A program made the position numbers and the translations under genes. This document shows positions 1-11,585 of a stretch of 64,000 nt of DNA, in pieces (position 1 is the first letter of the stretch; the number at the start of each line of letters is the position of its first letter). This stretch comes from Coriaria nepalensis (lineage: Eukaryota > Streptophyta > Magnoliopsida > Cucurbitales > Coriariaceae), in NCBI GenBank assembly GCA_027186245.1, contig CP114498.1, forward strand, positions 8,363,001-8,427,000, in the 5' to 3' direction. Under the pieces are notes generated by a model, which was not told the origin of the DNA, did no database searches, and saw only the letters and a program-made list of their open reading frames with translations.

Positions 1-848
1 CACTCTGTCCCCTTTTTCCTTAGTGCCCTTTCTAATTTTTTAGCCCTCTTTCCTTTGTAGAGCTTCCAACCGAGAGTTTAGTGTTTTCCCGCCATGAGTG
101 GGAGGTAATGGAGTGTATTTATAATCTTCCGCTTGAATAGAGGTCGGTCAAAAAAATTGTTATCTCGGGAATCGCTTTTGAAATGTGGCATGATTCCCGA
201 GTTTACCTCGGAGGGTAGTGAATGCTCCTTTTCGGATAATACTTGATGACATGGATTTCCGTTTGCTACGAAGAGTTTTACGGTTTATAATATATCTCAA
301 GATCAATATTTTTATTTAATAATAAACTACGATCAGGGTGGTTATCCGTTAATCTCACTTTGACGTTTTAGTTAGATTTTGAAAAGGATTAAATATATTT
401 GATATTCTTTTAAAAAATTTACATTACCTTTTCGTGTTAAATCATTTTATTTTTATATTTGATTTAAGCTAAAAGACTCCTGACAGTTTTACACATATTG
501 CATTTTTATTGTCCAGCGCTTTGACCCCTCCCTACTCCATGATGGTGTCAACGCTTCACAATCTGGCATAATATGGATATGCTCCCCACTTTCACGCCTT
601 CCTGAATAGCATAACGCTGCCTCAATCTGACATTGTTCAGGATACTTCAACACGCTGCAGCGCCATTCCCGTCTAACATGCTAGGGACATGGTTTTCACC
701 TATGTATCAGTCTCTTTCCAACTGTCGCCTCCATTAGCATAGTTGTTCAACAGTCTGAGTTCAGCTTCAGTATCTTTTTGAGACGTCTCATCTTGTCCAG
801 TTATTGTTGGGCGGACTAACGTCATCTTAGCTCTTTCTAACTTCAGCT
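1..848. other. No gene recognised; possible retroelement flank
   Basis: No coding sequence is recognisable here. The stretch lies just downstream (on the minus strand) of the gypsy integrase remnant, so it could hold the end of pol and a decayed 3' LTR. I could not find a second LTR copy to prove this, because the element runs off the window edge or is broken. Confidence 0.35.
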
Positions 849-1914
849 TCAGTCATCATCTTCCCTCGGCACTCTATTTCCGATATTTCTACTGACGATG
901 TCCAACCTCAATTTCCGAAGCGGTCCCGGAATCAGGTATTTGCGCCTCTTCATGTAGTCCTCTATTATATCCAGATTCTCCTTCAAGTTCGCCTCATTGT
1001 TGTATTTGTTGAAACCAACCCTTTGATCTGATGCTGACCCAACCTCGTTAGGTATCATAGCCTTGGTACCATATGTAAGGGTAAAAGGGGTTTCGCTTGT
1101 GGACAAATGAGGTGTTATCCGAATTACCCATAAAATTTTTGATAGCTAATCTACCCACTCTTCTTTGGCGCTACTCAACCTTTTCTTGTGGAGGGTTTTT
1201 ACTACCTTGTTGGTTGCTTTGCCCTGTCTATTTGCTTAGGGGTGAGCTGAAGAAGAACTTAGATGCTTTATCCCCAATTTTTTGCAAACTTCTTTCAATT
1301 TAAACCTATTGAATAGAGGGCCATTATCCGTGAGGAAGGCGCTTGGAATTCCGAACCACCGACAAATGATGTTTCTCTAAATGAAATTGGTTTGTTTGAG
1401 CTTGGGTAATGGAGCTCAATGGTTCGGCCTCCACTCACTTTATGAAGTAATTTATGTCTATTATGGCATGAATCATTTGCATGGATGCTTGTGGTAGTGG
1501 CCCGATTAAATCTATCCCTCACATATAGAATAGCCATGGGCTGGATATGGTCGTCAGAAAGGTTGGAAGCTGCCCCGGAATTTTACCATGCATCTGACAT
1601 TTTTCACATCGCCATCGTAAAGCCTCGACATCTTTCCTTAAGGTGGGCAAAAGTGCCCGTGCAACAATACTTTGTTGGTAAGTCTTGGCCTCCAGAACGA
1701 TTGCCGTATATGCCTACATGCATCTCTCTTAGGATATAGTTTCCCTTTGATGAGCTGGGCGGTACTTTGCAGGTATTTATTAATTGCCTCATATTCGGCT
1801 TGCGGGGATCATTCTGATAATGGGCCAAGCGACCAGCCTAAACGGCCCATGAAAGGAAATAAGATATTATCAAAAGCCCATGCAGGTCACGATCTCTTGG
1901 ACCCAAGGTCATAG
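849..1914 (-). mobile_element. Ty3/gypsy retrotransposon pol remnant (integrase)
   Basis: On the minus strand, short frames read in order like the 3' part of a gypsy polyprotein. Around 1830-1604 there is an integrase zinc-binding (H2C2-type) segment with the family look of LREMHxGIxGNxSGG. The middle (1537-1295) is degraded. Around 1106-849 a segment resembles the region after the integrase core (TPFxLTYGTxAxIPxEVG). Stops and frame changes separate the pieces, so the element is dead. It was identified by recalled family motifs only. No intact reverse transcriptase is visible in the window. Confidence 0.75.
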
Positions 1915-2597
1915 GAATAAAATTTTGAACAAGTATGAGGTAGCCTTATGCTCATGTAAGCACGACCCCATGACGCCTGGAGAAGGGAACGAACGTGCAT
2001 GAGAGAGAGAGAGAGAGAGAGAACCATATTTTAGCAGAAACCAAAAAAGAAGATTATCCTATTAACTTTATTATTGGAGGAGGTGACTTCGCCGGCGGCA
2101 AGTCTTTCTTATCTTTCTTATAGGTTGAATAAGTAGAATCTGAAACTGTTGAAGCCGAATCTTACCATCAACATTTCTTGTTGGAAAATCTTGGAGAGAA
2201 AAAAAGCTCTTGAAATAAGAGAGATCTAAGCGAATATGAAATGAAATGAGTAAAAAGGTTTTGTTCTGTTAATATGGGAAGTGAGTGAGTAGTGTTGGGC
2301 TTATACAGTGTTCAGGATGATCACATTGTTTGACACGAATGAGACGTGTCATAATCTGCCACGTGTTGAATGGTAGTTGGCCTGATGATATTTTTATGGG
2401 CCCATCTGACGCCGGAATGTGAGATTTTTGTTGCCGACTCTTTTAGCTTTTTTGCTTTTTGGCCGAAGATTCTGTTAGCTTTGACTGATTCTGATTCTAA
2501 AGTTGTGAATATTTTGCGAAAAATAAGGGCTGTATTTCAATTATAATAAAAATAATATGACATTATTAAAATTTAAAAATCACTAACACATCAATTA
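1915..2597. other. Intergenic, with a (GA)n repeat
   Basis: No gene recognised. A GA microsatellite occupies about 1998-2022. The stretch around 2280-2400 contains a G-box-like CACGTG and may belong to a retroelement flank. Otherwise nothing can be supported. Confidence 0.4.
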
Positions 2598-2602
2598 GCG
2601 GG

Positions 2603-2645
<43 letters not shown>

Positions 2646-2670
2646 ACGTGTTCGATCCACGTTCACCGCA
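2598..2670 (+). tRNA. tRNA-Phe (GAA anticodon)
   Basis: This 73-nt stretch folds as a complete cloverleaf. It has a 7-bp acceptor stem with one G-A mismatch at the fifth pair, which I recall is also present in other plant tRNA-Phe genes. The D arm carries AGTTGGGA, the anticodon loop is CTGAAGA with GAA at 2631-2633, and the T loop is TTCGATC. There is no intron, and the CCA end is not encoded, as is normal in the nucleus. The T stem carries an A-T closing pair where I recall G-C in the common plant form. Both sides have changed, so pairing is kept. A T-rich tract follows immediately and can serve as the pol III terminator. Confidence 0.97.
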
Positions 2671-2815
2671 TTACTTTTTACCCTTTTTTTATTTTTTGAA
2701 ATATTCAAGACTAATCTAAAATATCTAATTATTAACAACTGATTAATGATACAAGCAAGCCAATTTTTTGTTTAACCTAAATAAAGGTGGCTACTCAAAT
2801 TAACAAACAGATCAA
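2671..2815. other. Short spacer with pol III T-tract
   Basis: This AT-rich spacer separates the tRNA from the 3' end of the carboxylesterase gene on the opposite strand. The T runs at about 2674-2697 would terminate the tRNA transcript. Confidence 0.5.
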
Positions 2816-3874
2816 TCACTGGTTAATAAAGGCTTGAATATGAGAAATCATCTCTTGGGTTCTCAAAGCAGAAACTTGAGAACTATTCAAAACCTGAAAT
2901 GCATGTCCAACCCCCTTATAAACCATCACTTCGACTTTCCTCCCCAAAATACCACAAAACTCCAAATTCCTATCTTTCAAAATATCCATCTCCGCTACAC
3001 AAACCAAAAACCTAGGAAAAACCTTCGCGTGATCACGCATACTTTTTAGCAAATTATAGGTACTCAACGGATTACACCATGGATGATCTCTATTAGCCCC
3101 TAAAGGTAAAGCCAGACGCCAGTAAGTATCGGAAACAGCTAGGGTTAGGGCGGAATCAGCCGGTTGATTACTATGCCTTTCGGAAACAGTTCTCGATTCT
3201 CCACCAAAAAAGGGTTGAATCAAAATCACACCCTTGACAAACAATGGTTTTGAAATAATGGCCAGTTCGTCTAATTCTAGCTGAATCACCACATTGTAAG
3301 CTATATTTGCACCGGCACTATCGCCTGCCAAGTACAAGCTCGAGAAATCGCAATGACTTAGCCACCATTTGTGCTCAATTGGGTCGCTCAAAGATTGTTG
3401 TTTTACCCATGCAAGCATGTTGAACCCGTCTTCGTATGCGCTCGGAAGGGGGTTTTCGGGGGCAAGACGGTAATTTACCGAGATCACGACACATTTGGCT
3501 TTGAGTGCAAGTTTTGATAGGAAGGTATGGTAGCAAATCCATGAAGCTGAGCCAACACAAAAGCCACCACCATGGAAGTAGACGAGTATTGGAAGTTTGC
3601 TATTACTAGGAGAGTTTGTGACATAAATACGTGACCATAGGTTAGTGGGTTTTGATATGATGACATCTTTGGAAATGACATGAGTACTAGAGCTTTGATC
3701 CAACGAGGTGGTGCTACATAGAGGGATGCTGGGCATGATTTGAGGTCTTTCGACATGTCCATCTTTATATACTTTGATTAGGCCTTGGATTTCTTCGATT
3801 ATGGGTCCATGTTGGTGCGTGAACTGTGTGTGTCTTGGATCGAAGGAAACTGCAGCCATTTTCTTGGATTTCAT
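2816..3874 (-). CDS. CXE17: Carboxylesterase 17-like (CXE family) alpha/beta hydrolase
   Basis: A single-exon gene for a 352-residue plant carboxylesterase of the hormone-sensitive-lipase/GID1-like family, which hydrolyses small ester substrates, probably in the cytosol; the natural substrate is unknown. The oxyanion motif HGGGF is at residues 101-105 and the nucleophile elbow GDSAG at 184-188 (Ser186). The acid is probably Asp297 in EMDILK and the base His324 in GVGHAF. All catalytic residues are present, so this is a hydrolase and not a GID1-type receptor. No signal peptide is seen. The length and absence of introns fit the CXE family, and overall similarity is closest to my recollection of Arabidopsis CXE17 (At5g16080). 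The first ATG is used; a second in-frame Met at residue 6 is possible. Confidence 0.93.
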   Translation of the reverse strand: MKSKKMAAVSFDPRHTQFTHQHGPIIEEIQGLIKVYKDGHVERPQIMPSIPLCSTTSLDQSSSTHVISKDVIISKPTNLWSRIYVTNSPSNSKLPILVYFHGGGFCVGSASWICYHTFLSKLALKAKCVVISVNYRLAPENPLPSAYEDGFNMLAWVKQQSLSDPIEHKWWLSHCDFSSLYLAGDSAGANIAYNVVIQLELDELAIISKPLFVKGVILIQPFFGGESRTVSERHSNQPADSALTLAVSDTYWRLALPLGANRDHPWCNPLSTYNLLKSMRDHAKVFPRFLVCVAEMDILKDRNLEFCGILGRKVEVMVYKGVGHAFQVLNSSQVSALRTQEMISHIQAFINQ

Positions 3875-3954
3875 GCAATAGAAGAAGTAAATGAGTTTTT
3901 GGATTAGAAATTAATGGTTTTCTTGGCATGGTTTCTCGAGTGTTTTCTAGGGTT

Positions 3955-3964
3955 CTTTATATAG
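3955..3964 (-). promoter_or_regulatory. TATA box of the carboxylesterase gene
   Basis: The minus strand reads CTATATAAAG about 80 bp upstream of the ATG. This is a strong TATA match at a distance that would give a 5' leader of roughly 50 nt. Confidence 0.6.
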
Positions 3965-6194
3965 ACAATCCATTTATAAGAAGATTAGGTTGAAGAGGTG
4001 GTTTTTTTTCCCCCTGAGCCATGCATAGGTCATTACGCATATACCACTAGTTTTCCGTCACCATCTAGTGGTCTTGCATAGTTGCAGAACTATTTAATAT
4101 TGCTATATCTAGAAGATATGTATTGGTATAAATCATGAGATTCTGATTCTCTAAAATTTGTTTGCACGCATGTTCTTCTTTTTATTTAATCTTTCTTAAT
4201 TTCACAACTACGCACGAACCATAAATTAAGTATTAACACCTAAAACTTGTTTCCTTAATCACCAAACACTGAAAAAAATCACAAACTTTTGAGACGGAAA
4301 TTTGAGATGAATTCTTGAATAAATTCAGTTAAGGGTAAATTGATCGATCATAATCATAAACATCAATCTCACATATTATGACATTATAGTTATATAGAGT
4401 GATGATTGATTGGCTTTCATTAAACCAAATCTATCCAACAAATTTCTAACTTTGATTAGAAAACCTCGTTTATGTATGGAGACTTGCTTATTACGTGTAT
4501 AGATAATTGTCGGAATATTGCATGCCGACATGTGAAAGATGCATTTCCATGCAATAATAGTAAATTTGATAGAGACTATGTATATAGATCGATACATTGA
4601 CATGATCTTCTTCTTATCAAGAATAAAAATCTTAATTTTGTCTTTCCAATTTTGAGAAGCAAATAAATTATTATTCTCTACTTCACTCAAAAAGTCACTA
4701 GCTAGGAGCTAATAGAATAGACAAAACTTCCCACTAATCTTAAACTTTAATCAAAACTTAAAATCTAGTTTAAGACATAAATTTAATTTAAATTAAATAT
4801 AGTTACCTTAAACCGAATTTTAAATGTGGACAACCATATTGATGTTCATTTTTCTCTCTTATTGTCATTTTTATCATCGAGGAATCAAAAATGTGCTTGT
4901 ACTCCCGTGATTTCACACCTTACATTAAAAGTAAGAAAAGGTATTCTTTAGGACCATTTTCCTAAAAAAGAAGATGTGCTTTCTTTCTCTTCCCCTTATC
5001 TTACATAATCTTAATTGATTACAGTCATTTCCGGAAGTAACCAGCCTAGTTGTTAATCACTTGGACCCATTTTGTAAGAAGAGTGTCATCATATATGTCT
5101 AAAGTAGAGATATTGTTGTATACAACGCAGCTTATTGTCAACTGTCAAGAGGCACACTTGATCCCATCAGCAACATTTCATTCAAAGATATCGATAATTC
5201 AACTTGGCCCGTTTGAAAGATTTTATTCCCTCCCAGACAAAAAAAAAAGAAAAAAAAAAGGGGGGTCTTAACTGATTGAATTGAGGGAAAATTTAAGCTT
5301 GCGAATGAGCTAAAATGTGTAAATCATGTCAATTCTTTATAACCATAAGTTTTGAGACCCCAATTGTTAGTAGTGATTGGAAGTCCTTGAATGCATAGAG
5401 AAAAGTTATGGAATCCTTTCATCCTCTAGTACTTCCACCACCTTCCTATTTATAAAAATATTCTCTACTTTCTTCTTTTCCTTTTTGACCATATCTCCAA
5501 GTCTATCTATATCTATATCTATATCTATACTCTGATTGAAAGTTCTAGATTCTAATGAGCTCCCACAAGGCCAACTGGAATTTTTCTTCCCTGAGCTTCT
5601 TCTACTAAGCTTCCCACATCTTCATACCGACCATGCCGTCCCAAATGATCAGAAGAAAAAAAAAAAAAAAAGTGCGCTTCATGTGGCATTAGCATGTGCG
5701 CACATTGATTTTGAACTCCACGAGTCAATCTCTTTGTCATTAGATTGCATAGGAATAAAAGAATATTTGCTGGACCATTTTCCTGTTGCTTTCCAACCTT
5801 ACCACAACAGTACAGCCGACAATGTACTCCTTAGTCAAAACATTTCAATATCGAACACAATTTGTCAAAAATACACTTTCATCCCTACAATTACACTGAA
5901 TTCACATTCTTACCAAGCACCAATGTGAAAAATATGCAAGGATTGAACCAAAAAATCTGGAAAACAAGAAAGATGTTCATTGCTTCCACAGTTAGATGAA
6001 GAAACCTCGTCACTGTTTTCAACATCCATTAATATACTCAGATTCATATTTTTTATTATTCAAAATCCTTTGCCTCTACCTTCAATAGATACATTTCCTC
6101 CATTAGGACCGATTCTTAGGGCATATGAATTTAACATCACTTCCTAACCCAAACGCTCCATCATTAAGTGGAGATATCATAAAAAATGGCAGTC
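3965..6194. other. Intergenic; no gene recognised
   Basis: This AT-rich stretch has only short, low-complexity frames (for example 5536-5928, interrupted by poly-A). A (TATCTA)n microsatellite lies near 5502-5530 and A-rich tracts near 5240 and 5656. The outer part presumably holds the carboxylesterase promoter and the 3' UTR of the CMC1-like gene. Confidence 0.5.
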
Positions 6195-7245
6195 TTATAC
6201 GCTTGCAGAAGGCCTCCCATCTTGTTGAAGTACATAGTCTTTCTTCATTTCTTCCAAGACATTGTCATTCGTGCTGAAGCAAGTTCATATAAATAAAGAA
6301 ACATGCTATACTATTGTCACTTGTTCCAAAGCATGCAATAAATTAACCGAAAAACACGCAATGACAATCCAATATTCAAGTTGCTTCTACCATGTAAGAA
6401 TTTAGAGATCAAGTTTCCAAACATGTAATGATTCTGTAATGTCTATTCGTTATTGTCACTTGTTCCAATATTATTTATTTACTTTATTTATAAAATTAGA
6501 AGAAAACTTGAGCCGTTACCTCAACAAAGGCATGCATAACAATTGCAGATCAATGTCGCATTCTCTCACATTGCATCGAGAAAGGCAGGTTTTTGTATTT
6601 TTAATACAAGAGAAGTAGATGCAATTATCCATATTTCTTAATTTCATGTTAACCTACATAGAAAAATCCCGTTCTCCTAATTGCCTCTAAGCAGCAAAAC
6701 GATGGTACGACTTCGAAACAGAACAAATTCGGTTTGGTAATTACTATATTCCAAATCACACATGAGATATCTGAGCAAGAAGCATTCATTATGAGATTTC
6801 ATTACATTTTTCTAAGAGAAAATTCAGTAAAAAGCTGCATGCACTTGTTTTGATCATAAGTAATAGTAAAAATAGATTAAAAAAAGAAGACTCACAATTG
6901 ATGGAGGCAATCATTCAATTCTTTAGCTTGTTGGTGACACTTCCAAACGACGGAGATCGTTCTCCCCGACGCACATTCAGCGTATTTCAAGGCGTAATGA
7001 CTGCACTCCTTCATGGCTTTCTGCTTCATTTTACTGCGCAAAGCTGGAAATATATATATATATATCCAAAAACAATTTAAGAGAAATAATACAGAACTTC
7101 GTAAAATGGTTCGTTGACTTTCTAGGGAAACCAAACAAGAAGGGGAGGGGGTTTAGTTTAGGGTTTAAGCACAAATGTGAGAAAGCCTTTTTCCAGCGTA
7201 CCTTCTTCTACCTTCTTCTTCACGTGCTTCCTGTATGTATCCCAT
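6195..7245 (-). CDS. CMC1-like twin-CX9C protein, N-terminus frameshifted (possible pseudogene)
   Basis: Three minus-strand exons: 7245-7202, 7043-6896 and 6273-6195. The family (cytochrome c oxidase biogenesis protein Cmc1-like, At5g16060 in my recollection) is a small mitochondrial intermembrane-space protein with a twin CX9C helical hairpin oxidised by Mia40. Exon 2 shows both motifs (CSHYALKYAEC and CHQQAKELNDC), and exon 3 reads on in frame to a TAA. Exon 1 starts with the expected MGYIQEA, but the codons for the expected HVKKKVEE lie in another frame. About 11 nt appear missing between them, so translation from 7245 hits a TAA just inside exon 2. An in-frame Met at 7029 would give a 70-residue protein keeping both CX9C motifs (Cys 9, 19, 31, 41). 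It could still work or be a pseudogene. Confidence 0.72.
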
Positions 7246-7561
7246 TGAGGAAAATCGCTGATCTGAGCTATACAACTTCCCTAGATTACCTTCTTCGCGG
7301 CAACTCAAAGCTTAAAAAATGGAAGAAATTTGGGATTTGAGACAGAGAGGAGAGAGGATTTCTCAGGCCTGGATGTTGGGCTAATTGTAATGGGCCAAAA
7401 AGTTTGGTCTCTGACCCAAAAAAAAGTACTATTTTTTCATGTGTGAGTGCTATACAATCTGAGGGCCCAAGTTGAGCTATGATCCAGCCCAGTTGACTTA
7501 TAAAAGGACTAGCCCATTTAGAACCCATACGGTACAACGAACCGTTAATAAAATGAAAAAT

Positions 7562-7696
7562 GAAAATAAAAGGCGTGGGAAGGGAAAGCAGTTTTTGAGG
7601 CGCGTGATTAAGACCGCGACTGAAATTTTAAAAAATAAAAATAAAAGGCGTGGGAGGAAGCAGTTGTTGAGGCGCGTGATACAGACCTGCGACTGA
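7562..7696. repeat. Imperfect tandem duplication (~75 bp period) with CGCG boxes
   Basis: Two copies of a block containing AGGCGTGGGA, GCAGTT and GAGGCGCGTGAT lie at about 7562-7625 and 7632-7696. The AGGCGTGGG cores start at 7571 and 7646, a 75-bp offset. Each copy has GCGCGT, which fits the CAMTA calmodulin-binding factor core VCGCGB. The copies differ by small substitutions and indels. Confidence 0.8.
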
Positions 7697-8038
7697 AAAA
7701 AATGTCAATCTAACCCCACAGACAGCAAGTCACTTGCGTGGGCGACCCGGTAATTATTATTTATTTAATACATAATGAGGTGAGGGGGCTGTCATTGACG
7801 GGTCAACGCCAACGTGGCGGCACGTCATTCTTTTTTCCAAAAATCCAAAAAGGCCCTCAGGATTCTCCGCCCCCAACACTTGTCGTCTTCTTATTGGACC
7901 ACACATCAGTAGCCCACAATTTTTAAAACCCTCTCGACCTTCATAATTTCGTCTTCCAATCTCATCATCAAACCTCTGGCCCCCTTGCGACTTTCAGAGG
8001 CAGAGAAAGAAAGTGAAGAGAAAAAGGTAACGCGTAAA

Positions 8039-8039
<1 letters not shown>

Positions 8040-8066
<27 letters not shown>
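8040..8066. repeat. (CT)n microsatellite in a 5' UTR intron
   Basis: An uninterrupted CT dinucleotide run lies a few bases after the inferred 5' splice site of the 14-3-3 leader intron. Confidence 0.85.
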
Positions 8067-8069
<3 letters not shown>

Positions 8070-8893
8070 GTTCGTTTCGATTCTTCTGTAAGGTTTTAGG
8101 GTTTCATCTTCTGGATTTGGTAGGGTGTCTTGCTCTGTGTTTTTTTTTCTTATCCATTTTTCGGCCGTGTGCTTGAGATCTAGGGTTAGTATGTGATTTG
8201 CTTTTGATTTTTTTTTTTTAATCTTTTGGTTTTTGTTCGTGTTCTTGTAACTGATGATGATATGCAAAGTTTTGGGCATGTGTCTGGTTTTTGACTCTCA
8301 GTTGATGTCTGGCTTCTGGGAAGATCCGGGAAGGAAAAAGCTTTGAATCACTTTTTTCCTTTTCTTTTCTTGTCTCAGAAATGATTTCACAGTTTAATTT
8401 GAGTCTGTCAACTGGACTTGAAGTAAGTTGGCTTTATTGATTTTTTTTCCCAGTTATGTAATTCAAGGTAGATAGGGGTGAGATGTGTGAGGTATTGATG
8501 AACTCTCTTTTATCTGTTCTCGATTCGCTAGTTGAAGTATGGATTTTATCTTCTAGTACAGTTTTCCAATGAACATTAATAGGAAGGAATTTATTAGTGA
8601 TGGAATATGAGAGGGGAAAAATATACCCTGCAAACCTTGCTAAGTGTGAACTACAGGGAAATTTTTCTCCCTTACTCAATATCTATTTTACTATTTATCA
8701 CTTGTTTGTATAAGAAACATTTCTGCAATTCAAGTCAAGCAGCTACTGAGTTGTGGTTGTGAATCTCTATACTATTTTGACCGTGTTTTCAATCTCTTTA
8801 ATTTTTAATTTTTAATTTTCTTTCATTATTATTAACATTTAACTCTTATGTTTTGGTTTGGGTGGACAGAATTAACATTTAGGTTAATCAAAG

Positions 8894-10623
<1,730 letters not shown>

Positions 10624-11585
10624 TATGGAAGCCCCCTTCGATAGGATATAAACTCTTGTGTACTCTTCTTTTTTTTTTTTTTTTTTTTACTTTTTTGATC
10701 TTTTTAAATTCTTGTGAGCCTTCTGTAGGACGGCACTGGGCACTGGCCACTGGCCACTGGGTTGTTATAGTATGTGCTCCTTATTGCTGGCCTAGAAGCC
10801 ATTTGGTGTTTGTTTGGTTGGGTCTGTTTTGACTTCACTTTTTTTAATTTTTTTTCGTAGGATCTGTCTTAGTTCTGAAATTATTATTAGTTTGCATGTT
10901 GTTAAGTTTCTGAAATAATGCTTATGAAATGTGCTTTGCTATTATTATTAAGACAAGAATTTGCTTGGATTTTGAGCATCTAACTAGATCTCTCCTCTGT
11001 GCAACCCGTCTCTCTTTCAGGCAAATAGGTATTGTTGAATCGTGGTCTGTTAAGGTGCTCTAAGAATATGCATTCCGGTTAGAATTTTGTCACCGTCGTG
11101 AATAAATACTCCGGTTTATAAATTTTCTTGTTGAATCTGCTTGGTCACAGAACAATCAATGAGCAAAGGTGAAGGGAAATAATGCAAATGAATATGAAAT
11201 CGAATGATGGTTAGTGGAGGCCTGGTCATATGCCAATTACTGCGATTCGCACTTTTCCCATTGAAAGTCTCATCCACCGAGCCCAATCGTACAAGACGAT
11301 AATTTATAAAGATATGAGATATCTTTATTTAATTTATTATGGGTTTATTAAACTATTATTGAGAAAAAGTAGGATAGAAGTATAGTTTTGGAAAATTAGT
11401 GGGTCGAAGGCGTAATTTTTGCGCTTATAAATCTTTTTTAACTTTTTTCCTACTTAATTGAGTTACTATAAAACGAAAGGGGTTTTCGAACCTGAGCGTC
11501 TTTTTAATACCTTTTTCCCTCTCTCACTCTCTATTGCTGCCGCCCAGACGCCATTGATTTGAGTTTGAGCTCTCTCTTTCTTTTA
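10624..11585. other. 3' UTR of 14-3-3 gene and promoter of RCC1 gene
   Basis: A T-rich stretch follows the 14-3-3 stop (T run at 10671-10688), with a tandem CACTGGC-type triplication near 10735-10758. The 14-3-3 3' UTR probably ends by about 10950. The rest is intergenic and includes the RCC1 promoter, with TC-rich sequence just before its ATG. No other gene seen. Confidence 0.45.

Larger units (their letters stand above)
7246..8893 (+). promoter_or_regulatory. Promoter and 5' leader of the 14-3-3 gene
   Basis: This is the spacer between the divergent CMC1-like and 14-3-3 genes. It contains the duplicated GC-rich block at 7562-7696. The likely 14-3-3 leader starts around 7930-7990 and is split by a 5' UTR intron (donor AAAAAG|GTAACG at 8027, acceptor GGACAG ending at 8869). 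A (CT)n run sits at 8040-8066 inside that intron. The transcription start itself is inferred. Confidence 0.5.

Noticed and set aside
5536..5928. 130-residue open frame on plus
   Set aside because: It crosses a poly-A run encoding Lys repeats, has no ATG-supported start context and no family resemblance.
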